A stretch of DNA of 25,000 bases from Chromera velia (lineage: Eukaryota; Sar; Chromeraceae). A program made the position numbers and the translations under genes. The stretch is from the NCBI GenBank assembly GCA_018398765.1, contig JAHBMJ010001505.1, positions 81,001 through 106,000 of the forward strand, given 5' to 3'. Positions 1 through 8,889 of the stretch are shown here, piece by piece. The notes under the pieces are model-generated. The model was not told the origin of the DNA. It made no database searches and saw nothing but the letters and a program-made list of their open reading frames with translations. The first letter of the stretch is position 1; every line of letters starts with the position of its first letter.

Positions 1-1300
1 GGGAATCTGGAACGCTCGAGCTTGGTTGAGATGAATGGATTGCTTGGCTTGATTTTCTGTTCATTGGCTGCATGGGTCCTCCCTCGGCCGGGTTTTTTTT
101 TTTTGCATGCAAGAACATGGCAGCGCTCTCTCCTCTTGTCTTTCTCATGGCAGGAGGCAGGTCCTTTTACTTCCTTCCTTCCTTCCTTCCTTCCTTCCCA
201 CCTTTTCTCTATCCCTAAATTTTCATGTGACTGGCGAATTCATTCAATCAAGACAGGAAGGCCAGGACAGTACAGGACAGAATGGTGCTTGCTCAGGTAG
301 GCGGCCGAGGTCTCCTCCCTGCAGGCCGGGCAGGCAGGCATCCTTTTTCGTCATGTGATTTTGTTTTTGTCTTTTTTTGTGTCCTGTCTGATCCGGCCAC
401 GCACGTCGTTTTCCTTCCTTCCCCTCCCTTTCTTTCTCGAAGACGACGACGAGGTTGTCAGACTAGGCAGCTGGAGGCGTGCCCTCGCTCCCTTTCGGCC
501 CTTTAAATAAAGTGTAACGATAGGTCGTCACGTTTGCCTGTCTAGCTGCCTTTCTCTAAATTCCCCTGGTTGACTCTCGGGGGGATTTGGGTTGAGAGAG
601 ACAATGATGGAGTCTGGTAAGCTAGGTCGTTCTGTTTGTCACTTTCTCCTCCCCCTCTCTCGGGAAAAGAAAATCGTAAATGCTGTATTTCCAGAAGACA
701 GTGAAAGAGAAGATTAAAAAGGATTGCTTGTAGTTTCGGTCACTCGGCCTTGACGTTGCACGGTTGCAGCATGAAAAGGGAGTCGTGCAGTGTTAATTTT
801 CGATGTGCTTTGAAGAAGACGGCTGCTTTGAATTCTTGTGGAACACTTCATGTGTGGCCGTGCACGTTGTGCGTGCCATTGCTTACCATTTTTTATTGTT
901 GTGCAACATTTAACATTCATGTTTCGACCTTTGATTTCTCCTCTTTTTTAATAAAGCAAACTCTTAATTGTTGTGTTGGTCCATCGTGTACCTCCGTTCA
1001 AGAAATATCATCATACTGTCGTCTTATGTCGCCTCGCGCGCGTTTGTGACGGTTGTTCCATTCTAGATTCCATTTTTGACTTTTTCAATTTTTAAACCCT
1101 TTAAACTAGCTTTTAAAACCTTTTCAAACTTGAAGGCATCAAGTTTGCCATCAACAGCCTGAGAGGACTGACTTTAAGTTGCAAATTGCAATTAATTAAA
1201 ATTTATTCTGATGAATTTAATTTGTAAACTGTTTTAGTTTATACTCATACGGTCTCCTATAACATTTGATTAAAGAGGTTATGTAAGGTTATGAACGATT
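1..1300. other. Left-edge non-coding region
   Basis: I see no convincing gene here. Short open frames exist on both strands, but they are repeat-driven or lack protein-like composition and splice context. The stretch holds a TTCC microsatellite (171-198), two AATAAA words on the plus strand (506-511 and 950-955) that could be polyadenylation signals of a gene lying to the left, and AT-rich sequence from about 1060 onward. Whether any of it is a 3' untranslated region cannot be decided from sequence alone. Confidence 0.5.
171..198. repeat. (TTCC)n microsatellite
   Basis: About seven uninterrupted TTCC units. It is one of many tetranucleotide arrays in the window. Confidence 0.95.
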
Positions 1301-1304
1301 ATTT

Positions 1305-1347
1305 GACTAATTAGTGATTAGTGATTAGTGGTGCCCTAGAGCACTGT
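1305..1347 (+). repeat. Dispersed-repeat end with GTGCCCTAGAGCAC core
   Basis: The segment has three ATTAGTG-like heptamers followed by GTGCCCTAGAGCAC and TGT. An inverted relative lies at 22252-22315, and in the duplicated copy at 23370-23433: CAGTGCTCTAGGGCAC followed by ACTAAATCACTAATCA and, further out, ATTAGTC. The shared order of heptamers, near-palindromic core and outer GACTAATT word points to the same repeat family in opposite orientations. It is most simply the terminus of a dispersed element. No matching partner that would define a complete element was found nearby. Confidence 0.55.
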
Positions 1348-1368
1348 TGCCATTTTGTCTTATAGAGA

Positions 1369-1443
1369 TCGCCCCCGCAAACGGCAGGGGGGTGTACCTC
1401 ATCGCTGAGGCTCAGACCACACCCTGTGGCCCGCCTGGTTTCC
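1369..1443. other. GC-rich island with three consecutive hairpins
   Basis: Within AT-rich DNA this short block contains CCCCC/GGGGG around a GCAAACGGCA loop, then GGGTGT/ACACCC enclosing the small palindrome CTGAGGCTCAG, then GCCTGG/CCAGGC around TTTC. It lies 22 bp inside the dispersed-repeat end at 1305-1347 and could be a structured terminus of that element or a structured RNA. It does not fold as a tRNA by eye and lacks a convincing box B. Confidence 0.4.
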
Positions 1444-1449
1444 CAGGCC

Positions 1450-3350
1450 GCTAACAATTTGAAGGTACTATAACATACTTTCTTACTAAATTCTTAGCTA
1501 TGAGTTATGTTTCTTTTAGTTTCTTTACAATGTGTATTAATATGTGTCTAGATTCTACTTGCTGGGCTTATTTATCTGTGATCAGAATAGATCAGAAGCA
1601 AGGGCTCATATATAAATAAATTGAACTTCTCTTTATTCTTCCTCTTCTCACCTCTCCTCTAAACTAGTTACACCCCCAAACTCTATCAAACCCATGTACT
1701 GTTTAATACTGTTTTCTCTAGTTTTCTTGGCCGAATCTCATTTTTAATAATCCTATCCTTCCCTCTGGCTGGTTCCGGACTTCTTTATACTGTCTCACGT
1801 GAAGGAACAGTCTTGTAGTCTTATATAGTCTTGCATAGACTTTTTCGCTTTGACGCACCGGTCGCATGCATGCATGTGCTCCAACCTTTTTTTTTCTGTG
1901 CTTTTTTTTTTGTCACCAGCCGGCGCGCACGCGATCGAGACAGAGCTGACCATAATTTTTAACTTTTCTTGCGTCTCCTTACTTACACATACGTGTTGTA
2001 TATTGTATCTGACAATCATATATACGTGTTCTATGGGCCTGGAGGGTGGAGCGAGGCTTGAAACATGTTTGCACGGAGCTTTCCGCTTGGGGGGTACTTA
2101 ATCCCCCACGACTCCTTTCCTCCGACACCTGAGGTGAGACATTCAGGGCCAGTCCTTTGCGTGGGGGGCCCTGGCATTGGCCTTAATTCGATCCGTGTCA
2201 GATTGATCAAACTTTTATGGACGCTCGCGCGTGAGTGCATACAGGCCCCGGCATACCCTCACAACTCATCTCCTCAGCCGTCTCTATCCTAGGTCTCCAT
2301 CATTCTACCACTGTCTACCTCAGAATAGGCAAGGCCAGAAGGAGCTTTGGGGCGAGATATGAAGATGAAAGGGCGCAATCTAGCCTAGCCTATCAGAGTG
2401 AAGTTCTCTGGCTGAGCTAGCCTCTTTTTTTATTCTGATTGAGCTAGATTTCGGCCAAAAAAGGACAAGGCCACGCGTTCCTTATGAGGATGTAAGACTA
2501 CCCTGCCTTGCCGTGGGAATTCAGTGAGTGGCTGTCATAGGAAAACCGTTCTTGCCGGTATTATCTTCCTTCGTGGGAGAGGACTACCCTAGCAGTGTGT
2601 GTCCAGCTGCGCATCAAACCTACCAAACATCAGATGCTCATTCATAGGCCGATGACAATAGTGAATAATGATGATGATGATGGTATTTCTTATATATGTC
2701 TAGTATCATATATGCTAAACTAATTTATGATGATGATGATGGTTTTCAAACCTTAGATGGAGCTCTAGGCTTCCGGGCACTATAGCTCAGGCACGGCATA
2801 CTACATGCATGGTTTAGTATACAATATTGATTTTTTAATCATTTTTACTAGCATTTTCAATTACTTTTACTAATACTTTCACTTAACAACTTGAATGATT
2901 ATAACAATAACTTTAAACTGTTTCATCATATATAATAATATATACTAGAATTATTAAAGCATGCACAATATTTTCAGTATTTTTGTATACTTTGGTATTT
3001 TTGTATACTAAGGGCTCTTTATATTAAACCTAGCTAACAACAAGGGGCGTGGTTCCGTTTTTGCCAACTTTTTTGCTGGGACCGGTATAACCTATAGATT
3101 TTTAACTTGAGATGTAATTTATACTAGAATTTACTATATGTTCTAAACGCCCTGCTAGCTCTGGCGACAGATAGACATAGCGGGAAGGCCCTAGGGTGGA
3201 ACATATCAATCAATCAATCAAAATCAAAAAAACAATCTTTTTTTACTAAATTACTAGGTAGATTGTCATCATATTATCATTAATAATTGTTTAAATCATT
3301 GCTGTCAGGCCTGTAATAGTACTTCTATAATGGTAAGAATTTTTAATATT
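1450..3350. other. AT-rich intergenic DNA, no gene seen
   Basis: No supported coding region. Visible features are two ATG/GAT trinucleotide runs about 60 bp apart (near 2668 and 2728), a short direct duplication of GTATTTTTGTATACT (about 2986-3010), CTAG-rich sequence at 2375-2420, and an ATCA run at 3208-3221. The same ATCA and CTAG signatures recur at 20740-23440, suggesting shared repeat families at the two ends of the window. Confidence 0.5.
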
Positions 3351-3639
3351 ACACTTGGACCTTAAGAGTTACTAAAGGCGACTAAAGGACTTTTACGAAA
3401 AAATCGCGTTACTAGAATTATGTAACTTTTTACTGGTTACCGACGGCTTTTTATAACCTGTTACAGAGGTTAAGTTACCGTAATTTTACTCTTCTAAGCC
3501 ATATGTTTAAAGACTTTTCGGGGCCGTTCCTATACGTCCCTGCATGGTTAAGAACTGTCATACTTCCTGTCTCTCCATCTCTTTCTCTGCAAGTGAAAGT
3601 GTGTACTGAGTTCAAGTTTATAGTGACCACAAAATAGTG

Positions 3640-3646
3640 TATAAAA
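3640..3646 (+). promoter_or_regulatory. TATA-box-like TATAAAA
   Basis: A TATAAAA word lies 52 bp upstream of the ATG at 3698. A start of transcription about 30 bp downstream would leave a leader of roughly 25 nt. This is a sequence match only; AT-rich DNA makes chance matches common. Confidence 0.35.
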
Positions 3647-3697
3647 CACTGTAAGGCACTCTCTTATTGATTGATGTAGTGATTCAAAACAGAGATT

Positions 3698-4417
3698 ATG
3701 ACAGACGAAGAAGAACTTTTGTACAAGAAAATAGTCCGCATTTGCCTCCGTAAGGGGATGGATTCATACAGGGACTATAAAGATGGCGGTCTAACTCATG
3801 AGGATTTTGCCGCCCTTCCCATCGATGCCTTCCTTGAGAAATACGGGGCATCCAAGAAGAGTGTCGCCCCATTCCCTTCTTTTGCGTCATTTTTGCGTCT
3901 TTTTTGGAAGGATTTTGGAAGGGGGGGAATGAGGGTGGGGGAGGGGTTGTTTGCTTCCCCCCTTTTCCGACGCTGTTTAATCCTTTTGTCCCCCCGCCCT
4001 CTTCCTCCTCTGTCTGAGCAACTAACGGTAGAAAAAAAAAAAAAAAGAAAGAAAGAAAGAAAGAAAGAAATTAAACAACGATGCGGTCTTTCTGTTTTGT
4101 GTCTACCTTTGTGTCCGAAGAAAGGAAGCGATTCGGAAAAAGCGAAGTAAAGAAAAAAGAATGTAGTCTGTCTGTCTGTCTATCTGTTTGTCTGTCTGTC
4201 TATTGTGTTCATGAAGGAAAGAAGGGAGAAGAAGAAACATATAGTCTGTCTGTCTGTCTGTCTCAGACTGTCTGTGATAGCTAAACGTCACAGTTGGGTG
4301 ACTGTAGGTCTCGATTTTGGACTGAATTTTTTCGTAGAGACGGCGCAGTCAAGACCTAGTGAATCCGCATCCAAAGCTCCAAAGAAGCACTGTTTGAGCA
4401 TGATGATTCATCGATGA
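3698..4417 (+). CDS. Small two-exon protein inside the TIR element (unknown function)
   Basis: Proposed exons are 3698-3860 and 4338-4417, giving an 80-residue product. Exon 1 starts MTDEEELLYKK and has protein-like, charged composition for 54 codons. The frame then runs into GGGG and GAAA simple repeats, so an intron is likely. The donor A|GTGTCG (3861) and the acceptor TTTTTTCGTAG (4337) share phase 1 and join to a Lys/Ser-rich tail ending MMIHR. The acceptor differs from the TGCAG type used by the other genes, which lowers confidence. The intron contains GAAA and TCTG microsatellites. No known domain is recognised and the product is far too short for a transposase. It could be cargo captured by the element, or a decayed fragment. 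Confidence 0.35.
4031..4070. repeat. Poly(A)/(GAAA)n tract
   Basis: A run of about 15 A followed by GAAA units, inside the proposed intron of the small gene in the terminal-inverted-repeat element. Confidence 0.9.
4166..4263. repeat. (TCTG)n microsatellite pair
   Basis: Two TCTG arrays (about 4166-4203 and 4245-4263), separated by a purine-rich spacer, within the proposed intron. Confidence 0.9.
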
Positions 4418-4804
4418 GTCTAGCACTGAATCATAGATAATGGCATAAAAAAAACTCTGAAGTGACGGTATTAGTTACATCATTAGCAGCCTAGTAAAGT
4501 GTAACTTTAAGTGTTGATTCACTGTTCAAGCGACTGTTGAAAATGTTTTAACTAAATCTTGAACTGATAGCAGCTTTAAATCATTTTGCCGCATGTTTGA
4601 AGCAGAGAAAACATTTTTAAACAGTTTTACTCTAGTTTAAAAAACGGTGTAAACACTAGTTTCATTATGATAGCATAGCCTTCCTACTATACTTTAGTAA
4701 CTTTAGGGCATCTGTGAAAGTTACTAAAGTACGGTAACTTTAGGGGGTCATGGATCTTAAAGTTACTGCGCTATCCGGCTAACTCTTAAAGTCCAAGTAT
4801 ATTT

Positions 4805-5790
4805 AACATCTTTGTCAAAATCTTTGTACAGACTGTCCTAAACTCCGGACCTAGAGACTGTCATTGAGAGTCGCGCACTTGGATAGAGCGACCACAGAGG
4901 TGATCCGGCCTCCATACCAAGAAAAAAAAGAAACGGAAGATGCTGTCAGTGACAGTCAGTCTGTGACACGTACAAAAGAAAAAACGGTTCTATAGATGGA
5001 GCAAGATGGAGCAAGATTGAAGAAGAGAGGAGGCGATTCCGATGGCCATCCTCTACTTAATTCGCAATTGAAAGAATTTCAAACATCTTTGTCAAAATCT
5101 TTATACACACTGTCATTGAGAGTCGTGCATTTCACTAGGCACTTGGATAGAGCGACCACAGAGGTGATCGGGCCTCTATACCAAGAAAAAAAATAAAACG
5201 GAAGATGCTGTCAGTCTGTGACACGTACAAAAGAAAAAAGGGTTCTATAGATGGAGCAAGACGGAGCAAGATTCAACAAGAGAGGAGGCGATTCCGATGC
5301 TCATCCTCTACTTCATTCGCAATTGAAAGAATTTCAAACATCTTTGTCAAAATCTTTGTACAGACTGTCATTGAGAGTCGCACACTTGGATAGAGTGACC
5401 ACAGAGGTGATCGAGCCTCTATACTAAGAAAAAAAATAAAATGGAAGATGCTGTCAGTCTGTGACACGTACAAAAGAAAAAACGGTTCTATAGATGGAGC
5501 AAGACGGAGCAAGATTCAACAAGAGAGGAGGCGATTCCGATGCCCACCCTCTACTTCATTCGCAATTGAAAGAATTTCAAACATCTTTATCAAAATCTTT
5601 GTACAGACTGTCATTGAGAGTCGCGCACTGGGATAGAGCGACCACAGAGGTGATCGAGCCTCTATACCAAGAAAAAAAATAAAACGGAAGATGCTGTCAG
5701 TCTGTGACACGTACAAAGGAAGAAACGGTCCTACAGATGGAGCAAGATTGAATAAGAGAAGAGCCGATTCCGATGTCCACCCTCTACTTC
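4805..5790. repeat. Tandem array, unit about 243 bp, about four copies
   Basis: Copies beginning with AACATCTTTGTCAAAATC-like sequence start at 4805, 5082, 5337 and 5580, with spacings of 277, 255 and 243 bp. The longer first two copies are explained by short insertions: about 24 bp near 4840 and about 12 bp near 5132. The array ends in a partial copy that runs into a CT/GT microsatellite. Each unit contains a purine-rich AAGAAAAAAAATAAAACGG block and the word ATGCTGTCAGTCTGTGACACG. Frames of 62-79 codons recur because 243 is a multiple of three, but all are closed by stops in every unit, so I treat the array as non-coding satellite. It abuts the right end of the transposon within 7 bp. Confidence 0.85.
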
Positions 5791-5823
5791 AAAAGGACGC
5801 ACCTTTCCCCCCCCCTTCCCCCG

Positions 5824-5825
<2 letters not shown>

Positions 5826-5863
<38 letters not shown>

Positions 5864-5890
5864 AGTCTGTGTGTGTGTGTGTGTGTGTGT
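5826..5890. repeat. (TC)n followed by (GT)n
   Basis: A TC dinucleotide run of about 35 bp followed by a short spacer and a GT run of about 22 bp. It terminates the 243-bp array. Confidence 0.95.
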
Positions 5891-6072
5891 CTGGCCTCTA
5901 TCACTGGACCGTGGTCTATGCCAAACTTCCGCCACCCGCCCGACGTCTGTGCTTCTTCCCTCCCTCCCCCCCTCAATCCCTCTAGTTAGAATGAAAGTCT
6001 GAACATCTACCAAAGGTCACACGGATAGAAAGACTCAGTGTGAATATTGAAAAGACCTCCAGAAAATTGATT

Positions 6073-6408
6073 TCAATATGAAACCAGCTGATCATCGGAG
6101 TACCGCCAAGGAGAGAGAATCTCCTCATACGCCATCTCGATGTCGTGTGCGGATCGACCCCCCTTGGCCGAGATCTGCAGTTCCGTGCTCACGTCGTGTC
6201 CGTCTCTTGCTCTCTGCAGTCGCCACTCCCTCCAAGTTGCAGTCATGTTGGACAATTTCGAGATGGCCTCCCTCTGGCCAGGCCGGTCGATCAGAGGAAT
6301 CAGCAACGCAATCCCAAATTTTCCAAACACAGCACGTGCCCGAATATCCGACAAGTTGTTCACCCTCCACTGACACAGCCACTCCTTCAACTTGGACATC
6401 ATCTGGTT
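6073..6408 (-). CDS. Candidate 3' terminal exon of the membrane-protein gene
   Basis: On the minus strand a 111-residue frame follows a CATGCAG acceptor (AG at 6410-6409) and ends with TGA/TAA-type termination at 6073 after DDQLVSY. Composition is protein-like: several Trp, mixed charge, a WREWRLQRARDG stretch and an EILSPWRY stretch. In phase it can be joined to the upstream frame through a GTCGGT donor at 6780, the same hexamer proposed at 14713. That removes the in-frame stop at 6751. Alternatively this is an independent small gene starting at the ATG at 6414. No domain is recognised. Confidence 0.4.
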   Translation of the reverse strand, partial: NQMMSKLKEWLCQWRVNNLSDIRARAVFGKFGIALLIPLIDRPGQREAISKLSNMTATWREWRLQRARDGHDVSTELQISAKGGRSAHDIEMAYEEILSPWRYSDDQLVSY

Positions 6409-6750
6409 CTGCATGCGGATAAACCATTCATTTATAATTCAACCTCGACCTTCGTTGCAAAGCGAAGTCATATTCATCAGAGCAGAAAGATCCCCCCAAA
6501 AAAGACAAATTAGTCAAATCCTGGCAAGAGTCGTAAAACTCTTTGAATATCCTCCAGATTCCCGCAATTTGCATCTAATGAACTTCAAACAGGTCTTACA
6601 AGGATTTCATACATTTTTCATACAATCTGTGTTTTCCTGAAGTTGAAAAAAATGTAATAGTGCATGCAGCAAGTATAAAAAGGCATGCAGGAAATTCAAT
6701 CTGCACATTCAATTTGGGGCTTTTTCGACAAAAGGGACATCTCTTTTGGT

Positions 6751-8889
6751 TTAAATCGCGTGTATATTTGGTTGACCGACTTTGTTCAGGTTCGGGTTCA
6801 GGTTGGTGATCAGAAACGTTGCAAAGTTGAGATTGTATAACAACGCGTGCGGAAGACAGACTCGAGAGTGAGTCTGAATGGCTGAATCGACAGAAGGAGT
6901 GGGGGTGGGTTCGGCTGGTGCATCGACAGGCGGAGTGGGGGTGGGTTCGGCTGGTGCGTCGACAGGGGGAGTGGGGGTGGGTTGGGGTGGTGTATTGACA
7001 GAAGCATTGGTATCCTGGAGCAACTCGTTTGCAGCCGGGGCGTGGGTTGGAATCTTCGCGGTCTGAGGAATCCTCTGGATTGGTATTATGGGGGCGGTTG
7101 CTGGTAAGGTCAGCCTGAGGGTCTGTTTGGGAAATATCGTGGCCTTCTGTGGAAGTGTCGACTCAAGTTTGGGCAACCCTCTTCTGCTACTTCTCTGTGC
7201 ACTGATCGGGTTGAGGATGATGTACAGGAAAGGGAGGAGCAAGCAGAAACAGAGACACGAGAGAATCTGAATTGCGCCTTTGGCGTCCCGCTCCGCTTCA
7301 TCCCTCGTTGTCTTTTGTAGGCTTCCACATGTCGTCCAAGCCTGTTCTTTCTCTTTTCTGGTTGACTCAAGTTGATCCACGCAAATGGGCAGGTCTCTGT
7401 TTAATCCGTTGTTTTGCACTTCAAGTGTTCGCACTCTTTCCCCTCCTTCCTTGACTTGGGCGTGGAGGGCTTTCTCTCTGCCTTCTCCTTCTTTGATTTG
7501 GGCGTGGAGGGCTTTCTCTCTGCCTTCTCCTTCTTTGATTTGGGCGTGGAGGGCTTTCTCTCTGCCTTCTCCTTCTTTGATTTGGGCGTGGAGGGCTTTC
7601 TCTCTGCCTTCTCCTTCTTTGATTTGGGCGTGGAGNGGTGCGTCGACAGGGGGAGTGGGAGGGGCTTCGGCTGGTGCGTCGACAGGGGGAGTGGGAGGGG
7701 CTTCGGCTGGTGCGTCGACAGGGGGAGTGGGAGGGGCTTCGGCTGGTGCGTCGACAGGGGGAGTGGGAGGGGCTTCGGCTGGTGCGTCGACAGGGGGAGT
7801 GGGAGGGGCTTCGGCTGGTGCGTCGACAGGGGGAGTGGGAGGGGCTTCGGCTGGTGCGTCGACAGGGGGAGTGGGGTCGGGTTCGGCTGGTGCGTCAACA
7901 GAAGGGTCAGGAGTGGGTTGGGGTGGTGTATTGACAGAAGCATTGGTATCCTGGAGCAACTCGTTTGCAGCCGGGGCGTGGGTTGGAATCTTCGCGGTCT
8001 GAGGAATCCTCTGGATTGGTATTATGGGGGCGGTTGCTGGTAAGGTCAGCCTGAGGGTCTGTTTGGGAAATATCGTGGCCTTCTGTGGAAGTGTCGACTC
8101 AAGTTTGGGCAACCCTCTTCTGCTACTTCTCTGTGCACTGATCGGGTTGAGGATGATGTACAGGAAAGGGAGGAGCAAGCAGAAACAGAGACACGAGAGA
8201 ATCTGAATTGCGCCTTTGGCGTCCCGCTCCGCTTCATCCCTCGTTGTCTTTTGTAGGCTTCCACATGTCGTCCAAGCCTGTTCTTTCTCTTTTCTGGTTG
8301 ACTCAAGTTGATCCACGCAAATGGGCAGGTCTCTGTTTAATCCGTTGTTTTGCACTTCAAGTGTTCGCACTCTTTCCCCTCCTTCCTTGACTTGGGCGTG
8401 GAGGGCTTTCTCTCTGCCTTCTCCTTCTTTGATTTGGGCGTGGAGGGCTTTCTCTCTGCCTTCTCCTTCTTTGATTTGGGCGTGGAGGGCTTTCTCTCTG
8501 CCTTTTCCTTCTTTGATTTGGGCGTGGAGGGCTTTCTCTCTGCCTTCTCCTTCTTTGATTTGGGTGTGGAGTGCTTTCTCTCTGCCTTCTCCTTCTTTGA
8601 TTTGGGCGTGGAGTGCTTTCTCTCTGCCTTCTCCTTCTTTGATTTGGGCGTGGAAGGCTTTCTCTCTGCCTTCTCCTTCTTTCATTTGGACGAGCAGTGT
8701 AGTCTCTCTCTCCCTCCCTTTCTGTATTTCTGTGATCATTTGAGAGAAGAGGCCCCGTATCTCCGGGAGACCCCCAAGAGCCTGAGGAAAAGATACGAGG
8801 CTGCACTCGTCCCCGACTTGAAGCTCAGACACTGGAGGGTCCCATCCGGGAACCTTCCCCAGGACTCCAGACGCAACAAATGTGAAGGC
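6751..8889 (-). CDS. Exon 2: charged repeats, membrane span and proline repeats
   Basis: The exon begins after a CTTTGCAG acceptor (8896-8890) with AFTFVASGVLG and is open to the stop at 6751, including across the single N. The intron between exons 1 and 2 is 613 bp. Repeat arrays visible at DNA level are 42-bp units at about 8385-8690 and 7440-7635, and 36-bp units at 7640-7910. Two or three proline units at 6890-6975 have a diverged version (PAEPTPTPPVD). The 6977-7560 and 7913-8496 segments look identical by eye at an offset of 936 bp, which is 312 codons, so the frame is preserved. Confidence 0.6.
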   Translation of the reverse strand, partial: AFTFVASGVLGKVPGWDPPVSELQVGDECSLVSFPQALGGLPEIRGLFSQMITEIQKGRERETTLLVQMKEGEGREKAFHAQIKEGEGREKALHAQIKEGEGREKALHTQIKEGEGREKALHAQIKEGKGREKALHAQIKEGEGREKALHAQIKEGEGREKALHAQVKEGGERVRTLEVQNNGLNRDLPICVDQLESTRKEKEQAWTTCGSLQKTTRDEAERDAKGAIQILSCLCFCLLLPFLYIILNPISAQRSSRRGLPKLESTLPQKATIFPKQTLRLTLPATAPIIPIQRIPQTAKIPTHAPAANELLQDTNASVNTPPQPTPDPSVDAPAEPDPTPPVDAPAEAPPTPPVDAPAEAPPTPPVDAPAEAPPTPPVDAPAEAPPTPPVDAPAEAPPTPPVDAPAEAPPTPPVDAXLHAQIKEGEGREKALHAQIKEGEGREKALHAQIKEGEGREKALHAQIKEGEGREKALHAQVKEGGERVRTLEVQNNGLNRDLPICVDQLESTRKEKEQAWTTCGSLQKTTRDEAERDAKGAIQILSCLCFCLLLPFLYIILNPISAQRSSRRGLPKLESTLPQKATIFPKQTLRLTLPATAPIIPIQRIPQTAKIPTHAPAANELLQDTNASVNTPPQPTPTPPVDAPAEPTPTPPVDAPAEPTPTPSVDSAIQTHSRVCLPHALLYNLNFATFLITNLNPNLNKVGQPNIHAI

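Larger units (their letters stand above)
3353..4798. mobile_element. Putative 1.45-kb DNA transposon with terminal inverted repeats
   Basis: The left end 3353-3371 reads ACTTGGACCTTAAGAGTTA and the right end 4780-4798 is its reverse complement with one mismatch (18 of 19). Just inside the ends, the pentamer GTTAC/GTAAC occurs six times on the left (3368, 3408, 3422, 3436, 3460, 3474) and six times on the right (4474, 4501, 4697, 4720, 4734, 4762), but I find none between 3479 and 4473. Terminal inverted repeats with clustered subterminal repeats are a known layout of cut-and-paste transposons, where the subterminal words bind transposase. TTAA-containing AT-rich sequence flanks both ends, but no clean target-site duplication is obvious. 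There is no transposase-sized frame, so the element would be non-autonomous. It carries a TATA box and a small reading frame. Confidence 0.6.
6977..8496. repeat. Direct duplication of about 580 bp, offset 936 bp
   Basis: Sequence 6977-7560 recurs at 7913-8496. Translations of the two copies on both strands are identical where I compared them (for example 7088-7270 with 8024-8206, and 7110-7370 with 8046-8306). The flanking repeat arrays differ in copy number and unit sequence. Confidence 0.85.

Noticed and set aside
22-506. Three short plus-strand frames at the left edge
   Set aside because: They overlap a TTCC microsatellite, have biased composition and no splice or promoter context.
2041-2210. 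Possible tRNA-derived SINE (AATTCGATCC resembling box B)
   Set aside because: No convincing box A at the right distance and no cloverleaf.
5205-5716. Recurrent 62-79-codon frames in the 243-bp array
   Set aside because: They recur only because the unit length is a multiple of three; every unit has stops and the frames on both strands are equally open.
6078-6513. Plus-strand frames opposite the 6073-6408 exon
   Set aside because: The composition is Ser/Arg/Pro-biased and they fit as shadows of the minus-strand frame.
7385-8043. Long plus-strand frames across 7385-8043 and 8321-8910
   Set aside because: They are the complements of the 42-bp and 36-bp coding repeats on the minus strand.
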